A stretch of DNA of 64,000 bases from Stictocephala bisonia (lineage: Eukaryota > Arthropoda > Insecta > Hemiptera > Membracidae). Below, piece by piece: positions 50,100-59,083 of this stretch (positions are counted from its first letter, which is position 1; the number at the start of each line of letters is the position of its first letter). Location of the stretch: contig JAQJVL010000283.1 of assembly GCA_035578905.1 (NCBI GenBank), forward strand, positions 897,000 through 960,999, written 5' to 3'. The notes under the pieces were generated by a model that did no database searches, had not been told where the DNA came from, and was given only the letters and a program-made list of their open reading frames with translations. The translations under genes were made by a program, and so were the position numbers.

Positions 50100-50475
50100 T
50101 TATATATATATGCAAGTGGACTTTGCCCACAAGCCGATCAGCCATATGGAACATAGCTGCAGGATCTAGGGTTCATCAATACTATCAGCGGAGCTCCTCC
50201 TGCCTAACATAAAAATATATCAAATAAAAAATAAATCATACAATAAATAGTATAAAAAATAAACTTTAAATGTTTGTTTTGTTGCCGCTTCTATCTTGTG
50301 TTGGCATTGTTCAAGCAAAAATTGCATTATTTAATGGTTTCATTCCATCCGACTGTGGCGTTCAGTTAAAACTACCAATATTTGTAGTAAAATATCACAT
50401 GTCGAGGTGACACGAGCGCAACGTAAACGAGGTTGGCACGCGAATCGTGCAAGGGGGTCCCGTAGTATAACAACA
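50100..50475 (-). mobile_element. short retroposon-like element, inverted sibling
   Basis: Read on the minus strand it starts (about 50471) ATACTACGGGACCCCCTTGC followed by ACGATTCGCGTGCCAACC, matching the head of the element at 47890 (ACTAGGGGACACCCCTGCACGCTTCGCG...). It ends in a (TA)n run at 50101-50111. It is shorter than the sibling (~375 versus ~550 bp) and diverged in the middle. Confidence 0.6.
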
Positions 50476-51160
50476 ATTCTTTATATAGCGTGACATTTAA
50501 AATTTATAGTAATTTAATATAAATTTTTTCGTAAGTACTTTAACTGATATGCTAGGCAATTTATTTAACAATGATCTGAGTATTAAGACATAGTAAAAAA
50601 TAAGAATTTTCTATTAAAAAAAATAGTGACGGTTAAATTTGAAAGTAATTCACAAGAGCTAGAAAACGTGTAAAAAATCTGTTAGGCTGATGACGTCATC
50701 TCATAGATCATTCTAGAGCACGCTGCCAGTAAAAAAATGCAGCCCTAGTTATGTCCAATAATATGTCCCATCTCGCGTCGCTTTCGACTGTCTGAAGTAT
50801 TATTTAGAAAGATAAATTTGACTAAAAACTCGTCTCAGATATCAATGTGAAAGGTTTTAGGATGAAGGCATTACTGGTCTCTATTGAAAAATAAATAAAA
50901 TAAAAAATATCAAGTACACTCTAAAAACAGAATTTACTATAAAATTAGTTTTTTTAATAATAACAAATTTATATCTTTTGTCAGTACTTCCTACCATTTT
51001 ATTTACAACAAGTTGTCACAGAAATAGTAGAGATTTTAAATTAAAATTTGGACAGAAAATATAATTTATGCATTGAAGTAGAAGCTAGATGGAATAGAGA
51101 TGTTAAAATAATGTTTTTAATTCGGTTGTATAAACGCGTTTTTTGAACTTAAGCGGCCGG
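50476..51160. other. non-coding, nothing recognised
   Basis: No gene or repeat is supported. Confidence 0.4.
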
Positions 51161-51164
51161 TGTC

Positions 51165-51480
51165 ATAACTAAAATCTATATTTTCCTCAGCGCTACCACT
51201 GAGGATGCACGTCCTCAGTATGGGCGAAACGTCTGGTTACTTTGTAAATAATGTAAATAGCGCCTTGATGCAGTTGTCACCGGAAAATATAGATTATATT
51301 ATAAATCAGTTCTCAGAGAAAACCTTGACTTTATTTCGGAAATATCTGTGGTCACGGACCTGGAAGAAGTGGTTATGAGTGAAATGAGCTGTGTGACCTG
51401 AACCCAAAATCTTCTCGGGTGAAAATAAACGTCGGCCAGTCAATAAAGTCCCAGCGAAGAGAAATAAAGCCAGTATTTGG
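51165..51480 (+). repeat. Penelope-like terminal sequence (tentative)
   Basis: The segment contains CTGAGGATGCACGTCCTCAG followed by GGGCGAAACGTC (51199-51233). This is the 'CTGANGA ... GAAACGTC' arrangement frequent in Penelope-like element termini, where hammerhead-ribozyme motifs are known. The word CCTCAG/CTGAGG occurs three times nearby and allows alternative hairpins. AAATCTATATTTTCC upstream (51172) and its complement GGAAAATATAGATT downstream (51281) form an inverted pair bracketing the motif. No reverse transcriptase is present. Confidence 0.35.
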
Positions 51481-51550
51481 CAAGAAACATGTTCCTTTTA
51501 TCCTCCTTAGTCCTGGGTGTAATTGTATTATAGTAGCTTTAAGACCCAAC

Positions 51551-52619
51551 GTCCTTTTAAAAGTACACTAAAATTAATACATTTGAGTCCTGGAAAGTAA
51601 TAGACAAAGTAGTGCTTGAGACCTGATGTCCTTTTAAAAGGACTTAAAATCATATGTAGTTGAGTTTCGGAGAAAAAAAATTCATAATAAAGTCATATGT
51701 TGAAATTTTATTTTAAAATCAATGATATTGCTAAAAATATTTAATTTATTGATTTTAATACCTAAAAGGATGTCCTTTTTAAAAGGACACGAAGTCTCAA
51801 GAAGGTGTGTTTGAAACCTACGTTTATTAATAACAAGTTCATACTATGGGTGATTAAAACATTATTTAAAATGTAATGAAATGTTTTATTTTACATATAA
51901 AGTCGTTGGCTACTAAAAGCTACATCAAAACTGTGAGTAAAAATACTTATACAAGTTTACATCACAACTTCACATTTAAGAAACAGTTTCTTGTTGCAAT
52001 GAGTATTTCTTATTAGAAGAAGTATCCAGCTTTTTCTTGTAAGGTCCTTTGTCACATTGTGATGTATCGGCAATTTGGAATAGACACATTTTCTTTAGAT
52101 TTACACATTATAATAAAGTACTGTATGTATTGTGGTAGGTTGCATATAATATATTTAAAATAGGGTGAATTATTTATTATATAGCTAATCCTACATACCA
52201 TAGTTATTTTTGTCTTGTTATCTTTTTTACTTTAGGAGAGATTGTAGTCATTGAGTTATCACCATCAGTGTCTGAATAGTTATTGATTTTTCCAAATAAT
52301 GAGTCAGTCATTGGATCAAATGTCGGGTCATCATCTGTATCATCGCTAAAGTCATGTTGGCCTAACATCCCAAAAGTGTCAACGTCATTGTCTCCACCAA
52401 ACATGCCATCCAAATCACTACCATCCATTTTATCCAGGACATAAGTAAAGTCTTCATCTAGAACTAGAAAAAAAGTAGATACGTAAATATATATCGTATA
52501 AATAAAGTCTATACCTCAGATATAAAATATAATAACTATATTAGATAAAAAGAGAAATGATATACATTGACATTATTTTACAATGTTGAGACTGTCCATT
52601 TACTTAAGTGAGACCCACT
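51551..52619. repeat. left half of a palindrome-rich relic hosting the piggyBac
   Basis: The 16-bp palindrome GTCCTTTTAAAAGGAC or close variants occurs at 51551-51566, 51628-51643 and 51772-51788. A half-copy touches the piggyBac insertion at 52620-52629. The surrounding text is partly shared too (GAGACC or GACCC a few bases upstream; GAAGTCTC downstream at 51789). Similar palindromes resume on the far side of the transposon (55273-55444). This suggests one larger repeat or element split by the insertion. Confidence 0.6.
52204..52465 (-). CDS. possible acidic exon, unknown protein
   Basis: On the minus strand a frame of about 87 codons, open from about 52465 to the stop at 52204-52206, encodes a strongly acidic, Asp-rich peptide (LDEDFTYVLDKMDGSDLDGM, DDTDDDPTFDPMTDSLFG) ending in a basic KVKKITRQK. 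It is preceded by TTTTTTTCTAG, a good splice acceptor, so the ATG at 52428 may be internal to an exon and not the start. Acidic N-termini of this kind occur in piggyBac-derived proteins and other transposases, but no catalytic domain follows on this strand. It lies inside the palindrome-rich relic and points opposite to the piggyBac ORF. Real coding status is unproven. Confidence 0.3.
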
Positions 52620-52646
52620 GTCCTTTTAAAAACACGACCACTGCTG

Positions 52647-52708
52647 ATGACGCCGAGCGGCGTCATCACAAGTTCTTACGGGGTGCGGGTGACGCCACTC
52701 GGCGTCAT
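52647..52708. repeat. left subterminal palindromes of the piggyBac
   Basis: GATGACGCCG-AG-CGGCGTCATC (10-bp perfect arms) is followed ~24 bp later by GTGACGCCACTCGGCGTCAT (7-bp arms). Equivalent copies are found at the other end of the transposon. Confidence 0.9.
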
Positions 52709-52850
52709 CTGTGAGCGCTGTTTCCCCTTCCACTATTACGTCACAAACATGTTTAGAACATGTTCTGATTAGTCATGGCTTGTTCTTAACGTTTTAGACT
52801 ACAAGTGTGTTATTCTCGTTTTTAGATTGGATTGCTTTTAATTAGTTAAT

Positions 52851-54551
52851 ATGAGTGATCAAAAACCTAGTTGTTCGCGTGACATAGAATCACTCACAAT
52901 AAGTGAAATAGATAGACTTCACGATTTTGATTCAGAAAAAGAGGATTACAGCAGTGGTGTTAGCTACAGACCTAGTGACGTAAGTGATGATAGTGATATA
53001 GGCTTAGGAGATAATACCATTTCGGCCAATGTATCTCAGGGAACCTCAGACAATGATTCTCCCACTCGACCTCAAAATACTAATACTTTTTCTGTTCTTC
53101 CTTCTGTCCGTGTGTGGAATGAAATTCCCCAAATGAAAACATTCTTATTTTCAAACCCTACGGGTTTACGAATACCATTGCCAGTAAATAACCAGCCACT
53201 AGATTATTTTAATATTATTATTGATGACATATTTTTACAATCAGTTGTTACAGAAACTAACCAATATGCAGAGCAGGTTTTTTTATCTGAGTCAACTACA
53301 GAAAATTCGCGGATATGTCAATGGAAACCTTTGAATATCACTGAACTGAAGACATTTTTAGGTCTTTTATTCCACACTGGTGTTGTAAAAATGCCTACAT
53401 TTCAGCACTACTGGCGCACCGAGAAACTCTTTTGCACATGTTTCGGAGATTACATGCCGCGAGACAGATTTCTATTAATTCTGCGATGTCTCCACTTTTC
53501 TAAAGAAGACCCAATGTCAACCGATCGTCTTCAAAAGATTAGACCGGTAGTAGATTATTTTAACAATAAAATGGCCAATATTTACTTGCCGGGAAAAGAG
53601 TTATCGTTAGACGAGTCTATGGTACTATGGCGAGGGCGTCTTGTCTTTAGACAATTTATAAAAAATAAGTGACACAAGTACGGAATTAAATTGTACATGC
53701 TTACGGAGCCAAATGGATTAATCCAAAAATTTTGTGTGTATGCTGGGGCTATGGACCAATTGTCAGGTGTTGGACACACAGAGAAAGTAGTATTCTATTT
53801 ATTGTCAGAGAGATTGGGGAAGGCACATTCTGTCTATGTTGACAATTTTTACAACAGCGTTCCTCTGGCTTCTAATCTTTTGAACCATAAAACATATATA
53901 ACTGGAACATTGCGTAATGATAGGAAAGATAATCCTACAGAGGTAGTTAAAAAAACACTCAAAAAAGGTGAAACATACGCCCAATATAGTAATGGAGTCA
54001 TGGTCGGCAAATGGAGGGATGTAAGACAGGTTTTGTACATATCAAACCAGTACGAAAATGAAATGTCACTGTCAACAAACAAAAGAGGTGTAGAAAAAAA
54101 CAAACCCCCGCTAATTATACGCTACAATGAATTTATGAGTGGAATAGACCGGCAAGATCAGCTTATGAGCTATTATCCCTCCGAACGGAAAACAGTACGC
54201 TGGTACAAAAAGTTATTTATTCATATTGTTCAAATGGGTATCCTAAATGCGTATTTGTTGTACAATAAATATAACATTGGTGGAAAAATGTCGATGTTAG
54301 ATTTTCGAATGAAAATTATTGAAGGTCTCCTGACTCCATTAGATAAACCAACAAAACCGGGCTCGGTGACTGGAGTTGATCATATGCCAACAAAAGCGCC
54401 CACCGGTCCAAATGGCCGGGTACGAAGACGTCGTTGTATCGCTTGTTATGGTAACGGAATCAGAAAAGATACTACTTATCAGTGTGAAGCATGCCCTGAT
54501 ATACCAGCCTTGTGTTTAGGGAAGTGCTTCCAAGTATACCACAAGAAGTAA
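52851..54551 (+). pseudogene. piggyBac transposase, one in-frame opal codon
   Basis: A 566-codon frame encodes a DDE_Tnp_1_7 (piggyBac) transposase, close to the usual ~560-600 residues. Residues 1-85 are acidic and low-complexity. The catalytic core follows from about 90. Expected DDD residues are visible: D254 in LSLDESM, D331 in YVDNFYNS and D433 in GIDRQDQ. The C-terminus (about 525-560) is a Cys-rich zinc-binding domain (RCIACYGN, CEACPD, CLGKCF) preceded by RVRRRR. The only lesion is TGA at 53670-53672 (codon 274), where relatives carry Arg or Lys within a K-N-K-x-H-K-Y-G motif. CGA to TGA is a plausible single transition. Everything after it is intact and in frame, so inactivation looks recent, or read-through occurs. 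The ATG at 52851 is the first in frame. Confidence 0.9.
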
Positions 54552-54721
54552 ACAAACAGAAAACATTGTAAATAGTAGAAGATAATATTATTTCTTTAAG
54601 TTTATAAGAACACATTTTGTTTGGAAAATGGACTAAAAGCTTCTCTCAAGTAAAGGTAAGTAATTATCTATATTTTATGTTTCATAACATTAGATAATAA
54701 CGATATGATGAAAAATAATAT

Positions 54722-54797
54722 TTGACGCCGCTCGGCGTCATCCGCATACGACATCCAAAGTTGACGCTATGTGCGGATGACGCCGAGTGGCGTCATT
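54722..54797. repeat. right subterminal palindromes of the piggyBac
   Basis: TTGACGCCGCTCGGCGTCAT (8-bp arms) and, ~32 bp later, GATGACGCCGAGTGGCGTCA mirror the pair at the left end. GTGCGGATGACGCC is also shared in inverted form with the left GGGTGCGGGTGACGCC. Confidence 0.9.
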
Positions 54798-54943
54798 AAT
54801 TATTTATTTACTGAACTAATCAAAATCGTGTTAATATATAGTAAGCTAACATACAATGAATTTATATGGATACAGGATAACATTTTTTTTTGTCAGCACT
54901 GGCTAAACCATAACTTTTCCCATTAGCAGTGAACGTGTTTTAA

Positions 54944-55450
54944 GGACGTCAAACTTAGTACATTTCTCCATGACAACTGATAATAATTATTTATATAAAT
55001 AATACCGTTATATTATAGCAACTATACCATATTTAGTATAAATATATAAGATACAGCTAAAAAAGCATCTGTAATACTTACAAAAGTGGTTTTGAAACAG
55101 TCTTTTGGCTTTTTTGACATCTTCACAAATAACCCTCCAGTAATTTGTAGGTTATGTTCAACAAGTTCAACTCCGTGTGCTTTCAGTACTGGTAAGTATG
55201 CTAGAAAGACAGTGCTGCCAGCCTTTGCACATAAACATTCTTTTTTCCCTGTTAAATGTTTCCAAAATTGGTGTACTTTTAAAAGGACATCAAGGATTAA
55301 TTGGAGTTACAGGTACAAACTGCTAGGATTTAAGAAACAAATATATTTTGCTCTTTTAAAAGAACATCAGGACCCTTAAGACTACCTTAAGTAATCTTTC
55401 ATCAGGACTCAACTCAAGTTATTTTAAGGTCCCTTGAAAAGGACATGGGA
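54944..55450. repeat. right half of the palindrome-rich relic
   Basis: Palindromes of the GTCCTTTTAAAAGGAC family occur at 55273-55288, 55350-55365 and 55429-55444, with a half-copy at 54940-54947 next to the transposon. AACATCAGGACCC and GGACTCAACTC words here are complements of GGGTCCTGATGTT and GAGTTGAGTCC, akin to the GACCTGATGTCC text on the left side. A ~90-codon minus-strand frame (about 55303-55027) and a 97-codon plus-strand frame (55086-55379) overlap. Neither matches a family I know. Confidence 0.55.
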
Positions 55451-56510
55451 ACTCAGGAGATAACAGCCTAAAACAGAAATTCAAGCAAGAAAAAAGATCT
55501 AAATACTAAAAAATGAGGTAGTTTAAGATAATTCAGTAAATTGAACTGAAATTATTAGGGTTTTCATTAACACAAATTTTTTACTTAAAAAATATCAATA
55601 AAATTCATTATTTTGTAACAATGCGAAAAACTCTCTGTACAAATACTAAATAAAAGAAAATCAGGAAAACTTATTTAAATAGCGACTACTATCTTCATTG
55701 TATCATATAGTTTCAGGAACTTAAGTTTTTTAGCTCAGTGGTCTACTGATGGTATACTTTATACTACTATATAACTTTCAATACATTTTCTGATGATACA
55801 TAATTTTACATTAATATAATACAAACCCAATTAAAACGCAGTCTTGACAGTACGTCTGTACAATATCTTATTATTTGCACCAATGAACATATTATAAGAC
55901 TGATGTTCCATCAATTTGCAGGATGACAAAAATGTCGGAAGTTTCCCTAGGGGTATATGAAGCTTATGAAACCCAGCTACAGGTGCTTTAAGAACCTCGT
56001 TCTTGGAATCAGTTCCAATCAGGTAATGGAATCCTGTTCTTACTGAACAAGTGTTGTTTGATCCCGGACATTTTTAGGTGTTAATTTTGATTATATTTTC
56101 TGAAAAGTTTCTAAATCAATACTCTTTTACCCGATAAACAATTGGTACATTTCCGTTATGCACTGTTTTTTTGCTAAATAAAACGATTTTGTTATGTGCT
56201 TTTAGTCAAAATAATTGTATTTGCTGTTTTTTTTTTCAATTTGTATTAAGATAAATTAGCAATAAATAACTGTAATATTTACTTCATTTGAGAGAATAAT
56301 GTAAGATCAGAAATCATATAGCGACACAGTTTCCAAAGAAATCTATTAGGTATGGTTTGAACAACACTAAATACCAAATTGAGGGATTTAATTGTACTGT
56401 ATTACCAAGAAGATATTGTGTTACTTAACAATGCTTGATGCGCACAATATATAAAGGGGCCATTCCCCTCTGGAGAGCGCCACAAAAACATTGAGGGTTT
56501 TCGACAATTT
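55451..56510. other. non-coding, nothing recognised
   Basis: AT-rich sequence without a gene or repeat I can support. Confidence 0.4.
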
Positions 56511-56514
56511 GAAG

Positions 56515-56800
56515 GTTGAAGACCTATTCTAGTAGACCATAAGTTGGTTTTTGTATAGGATTAAGGTTTATTAATACCTTTTCACTGTTAAATATGTGAA
56601 ACTTTATATGTCGATTTTACATTGAGAAACTCATAATACCAACTTATGGTTCACTAGAATGAACCTTTAATGATCTTAAAGTGTTCACTAGAACTCACCA
56701 TAATAATAAACACGAACTTACAGTTGAAATAGAAAAGCATGTTTTAGCCCGTTGATGTTAAAACTGCATTGCTACCACTACAATCAGCACTGGTGGTGCA
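56515..56800 (-). repeat. R3 repeat, copy 3, with terminal hairpin
   Basis: TTCTAGTAGACCATAAGTTG (56529) and CAACTTATGGTTCACTAGAA (56640) form an inverted repeat around ~90 bp. The outer right part (56660-56755) is the reverse complement of 45635-45730. This copy shows both ends of the family and suggests a MITE. Confidence 0.75.
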
Positions 56801-57215
56801 GTGCTGTAATCCAGCTACTTAGGGACAAAGTGTTGAGGAGATTGTAGGCGATAGGTTATATGATCAGTCCTCTTAATCCCAACACAGTGTCCGCTCAATG
56901 GTTGCCATCTACGTGTACACTACTAGAGAAGTCTTGGGTGTCCACATTAGAAGGTAGTCAAAGTAGTATAGGGAAGACAACTGAGTATCAGCCCTGCTAA
57001 TTAGCTGAAAATCATAGCAACACTACGTGGTTCGGATTCCACGTAAAGCTGTCAGTCCCATAGTTGCCCTGGCTATTGGACTCTTAATAAATAGCTCTTT
57101 CTGAGGATTTAGTTATTAACAATGACTACACTCGTTCGTCTACACTCATCAAATTCATTCGACCCTCATATTTGCCCATATGTTGACGATCGGTGTCTTG
57201 ATAATGAATAATGAA
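56800..57215 (+). repeat. interspersed repeat family R2, copy 2
   Basis: Colinear with 20390-20745 (GGACAAAGTGTTGAGGAGAT, GCTCAATGGTTGCCATCTAC, ACTACGTGGTTCGGATTCCA, CCCATAGTTGCCCTGGCTAT) with substitutions and block rearrangement of the GTCTTGGGTGTCC segment. No ORF. Confidence 0.75.
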
Positions 57216-57224
57216 TATTAGGGA

Positions 57225-57954
57225 TGTCTGGAACTGTTTTCAACTTATCGATGCATTGAATTATCGACATATTGCAAACAAACTATTGATCTGTCGATAC
57301 TATCGAAAGAAAAATATCGATATATCAGGTAACCGATATATCGAATTGTAAATGATTTATCTGTTTAAAATTATGCACTAACTCTTATGTCATGACCAAA
57401 AATACACTAATTTTTTGCTGTCACTATTTAGAATAACCTACTGAATGTTGAAATTAAGTACATTTATCTACACGAAACGAGTTTTGGTCTGTGGGGTTGA
57501 ATGAAAAAATCAAAATAAGAATAATCACATCTTCAATTACTATGTTAAAGGTATATATTTTATTACATATATAATAAAATAAAAATCTAATAACACTGTT
57601 ATATTCGTTTTTCACATTTTAAAATGCCATTAGAATTCTTATGCACACTAAAAATTAAATAAATTAATTCTCTAAACCTACTTCCACCATCAGGTAAACC
57701 ATTTAAAAATAAAAGTTTGGAAATAAATTTTCTGCTTAAACTCGTGTAAAAAAGTATGAGGCTATTCAATATGTATTTTTTTCGTATCTTGATAATTTTG
57801 AGGAGAGAGAATAACGTCAATATTTAGTGATATGATACATTGGACCGAAATATCGATATGGTCGATATTATAATCGATGTATCGATAGTAATATATCGAT
57901 ATATCGAAACCTAACTATCGATATTTCCGATGTATCGATATATCGTTGCCATCT
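57225..57954 (-). mobile_element. TATCGATA-rich element, copy 1
   Basis: Both ends (57260-57350 and 57850-57954) are dense in ATCGATA/TATATCGA words. Read on the minus strand from 57954, ATGGCAACGATATATCGATA with its continuation, through the GACGTTATTCTCTCTCCTCA block (about 57800), matches 63621-63800. The middle lacks a transposase. It is probably a non-autonomous DNA element about 0.73 kb long; the superfamily is undetermined. Confidence 0.6.
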
Positions 57955-57955
57955 A

Positions 57956-58400
57956 ATAGATATGACGGTAATGTAATTGACGGAAGTATTATACTTGAAG
58001 AGCTCAGTCAAGGTGGGTTTGACTTAAAGCACTGGGTGACTTGTACATAAATGTTTATGGAAGTGGCCGTCTTCGAATGCAGAGACGATCGTCTTGTATG
58101 CATGTAAGCGGCAGCATAGGAGTCGCGAAACTGTATATTTAAAGAGCAGTCGGTTGACCTTCGATTGAGATGAGTCAAGCAGTAAGTAGTGCATAATTGT
58201 CACATTTCTCTTATTCATTCAGTCGGAGCACCTTTGATGATCGCATGACCATCCCCCGTCCTCCCTCAATGGGGACTAGAGACGATCGGCATCCTTTAGA
58301 AACGTAGTATTGGAAATACTTAAATATTTTATAATTACGGTGTGGTTTTATGGTCACACATGGACAATTAATTGAGATATTACTGTTTACGCTGATAAAT
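57956..58400. other. non-coding, nothing recognised
   Basis: No gene or repeat is supported. This is the left flank of the Tc1/mariner-type element. Confidence 0.4.
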
Positions 58401-58402
58401 CA

Positions 58403-58750
58403 CAGTCTGTATACGGTAGGGTGGCGCACGGACCCGCCAGCTACCTGTGTCGGTCCTTTCCTCCCCCCGGCGCTCGCGGCTGTTTCCTTAATGAGTCACC
58501 AACTAGCCCCTCTAATAGAATTATTAACTTTTTTTACTTTCTCATAATATATCAATTTTAATAGAACATTTGTAAAGTACTAACAAAACTAAGAAAAGTG
58601 ATATAAAACACGATGTGCTTTGATTATAAGTAATGGTCGAAAGTTATTTTTTAGCCGGAATACAATATGATTTGATAAATGTTTTACATTTCTCATACAA
58701 CGTTATCATGATACGATATTATTTTAAGAGTACTTTGAAATAAGGTACGG
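58403..58750 (+). repeat. left terminal inverted repeat
   Basis: The outer 60 bp is GC-rich (GGTGGCGCACGGACCCGCCA..CCCCCCGGCGCTCGCGGC) and the inner part AT-rich. It is the complement of 61131-61484 apart from scattered changes and a few indels. Confidence 0.9.
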
Positions 58751-59083
58751 TACTCTTGCCTTCTCCCATAGTCGTGCAGTGTGCAGATATGGGACATGGG
58801 ACAACAAGACTGGTTAGGACATTGAACTTGTTGATGACTAACCGTAGTCTAATATGTGCGCTAATAATTTTCCGCGAAGGGGTTGGTGATTCACCACTCT
58901 TAGCAGTAATGGTTGTCCAGGGTGCCAGGGTAGTTTTCAGTTAGATGTGGATACTTCCCGGGATAACTTGTAACGAATACATTACACATAGTTGGTTTAT
59001 TTATTATTTTTTTAATTGTTTAAATAGTTTAATTTTTTCCAAGTGATATTTTTTTGTTTAGTGAATGTTTTAATTTTTTGTGC

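Larger units (their letters stand above)
52626..54943 (+). mobile_element. piggyBac-family DNA transposon, nearly complete
   Basis: The element is bounded by TTAA at 52626-52629 and 54940-54943. The termini pair as imperfect inverted repeats: left AAACACGACCACTGCTGATG and, read inward, right AACACGTTCACTGCTAATG. Removing the element and one TTAA joins TGTCCTT-TTAA-GGACGTC, a version of the GTCCTTTTAAAAGGAC palindrome found repeatedly around it, which supports these boundaries. Four GATGACGCC..GGCGTCATC palindromes lie subterminally, two at each end (52647-52708 and 54722-54797). They are probably transposase-binding or structural repeats. Total length is 2.3 kb, normal for the family. The ends begin A(A)ACACG, not CCC, which is unusual. 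Confidence 0.85.

Noticed and set aside
53582..54103. Minus-strand frames across the piggyBac transposase
   Set aside because: Antisense shadows of a clearly conserved plus-strand coding sequence.
54797..54800. TTAA at 54797 as the right end of the piggyBac
   Set aside because: The terminus at 54940-54943 pairs with the left end and its flank restores the target palindrome; the one at 54797 does neither.
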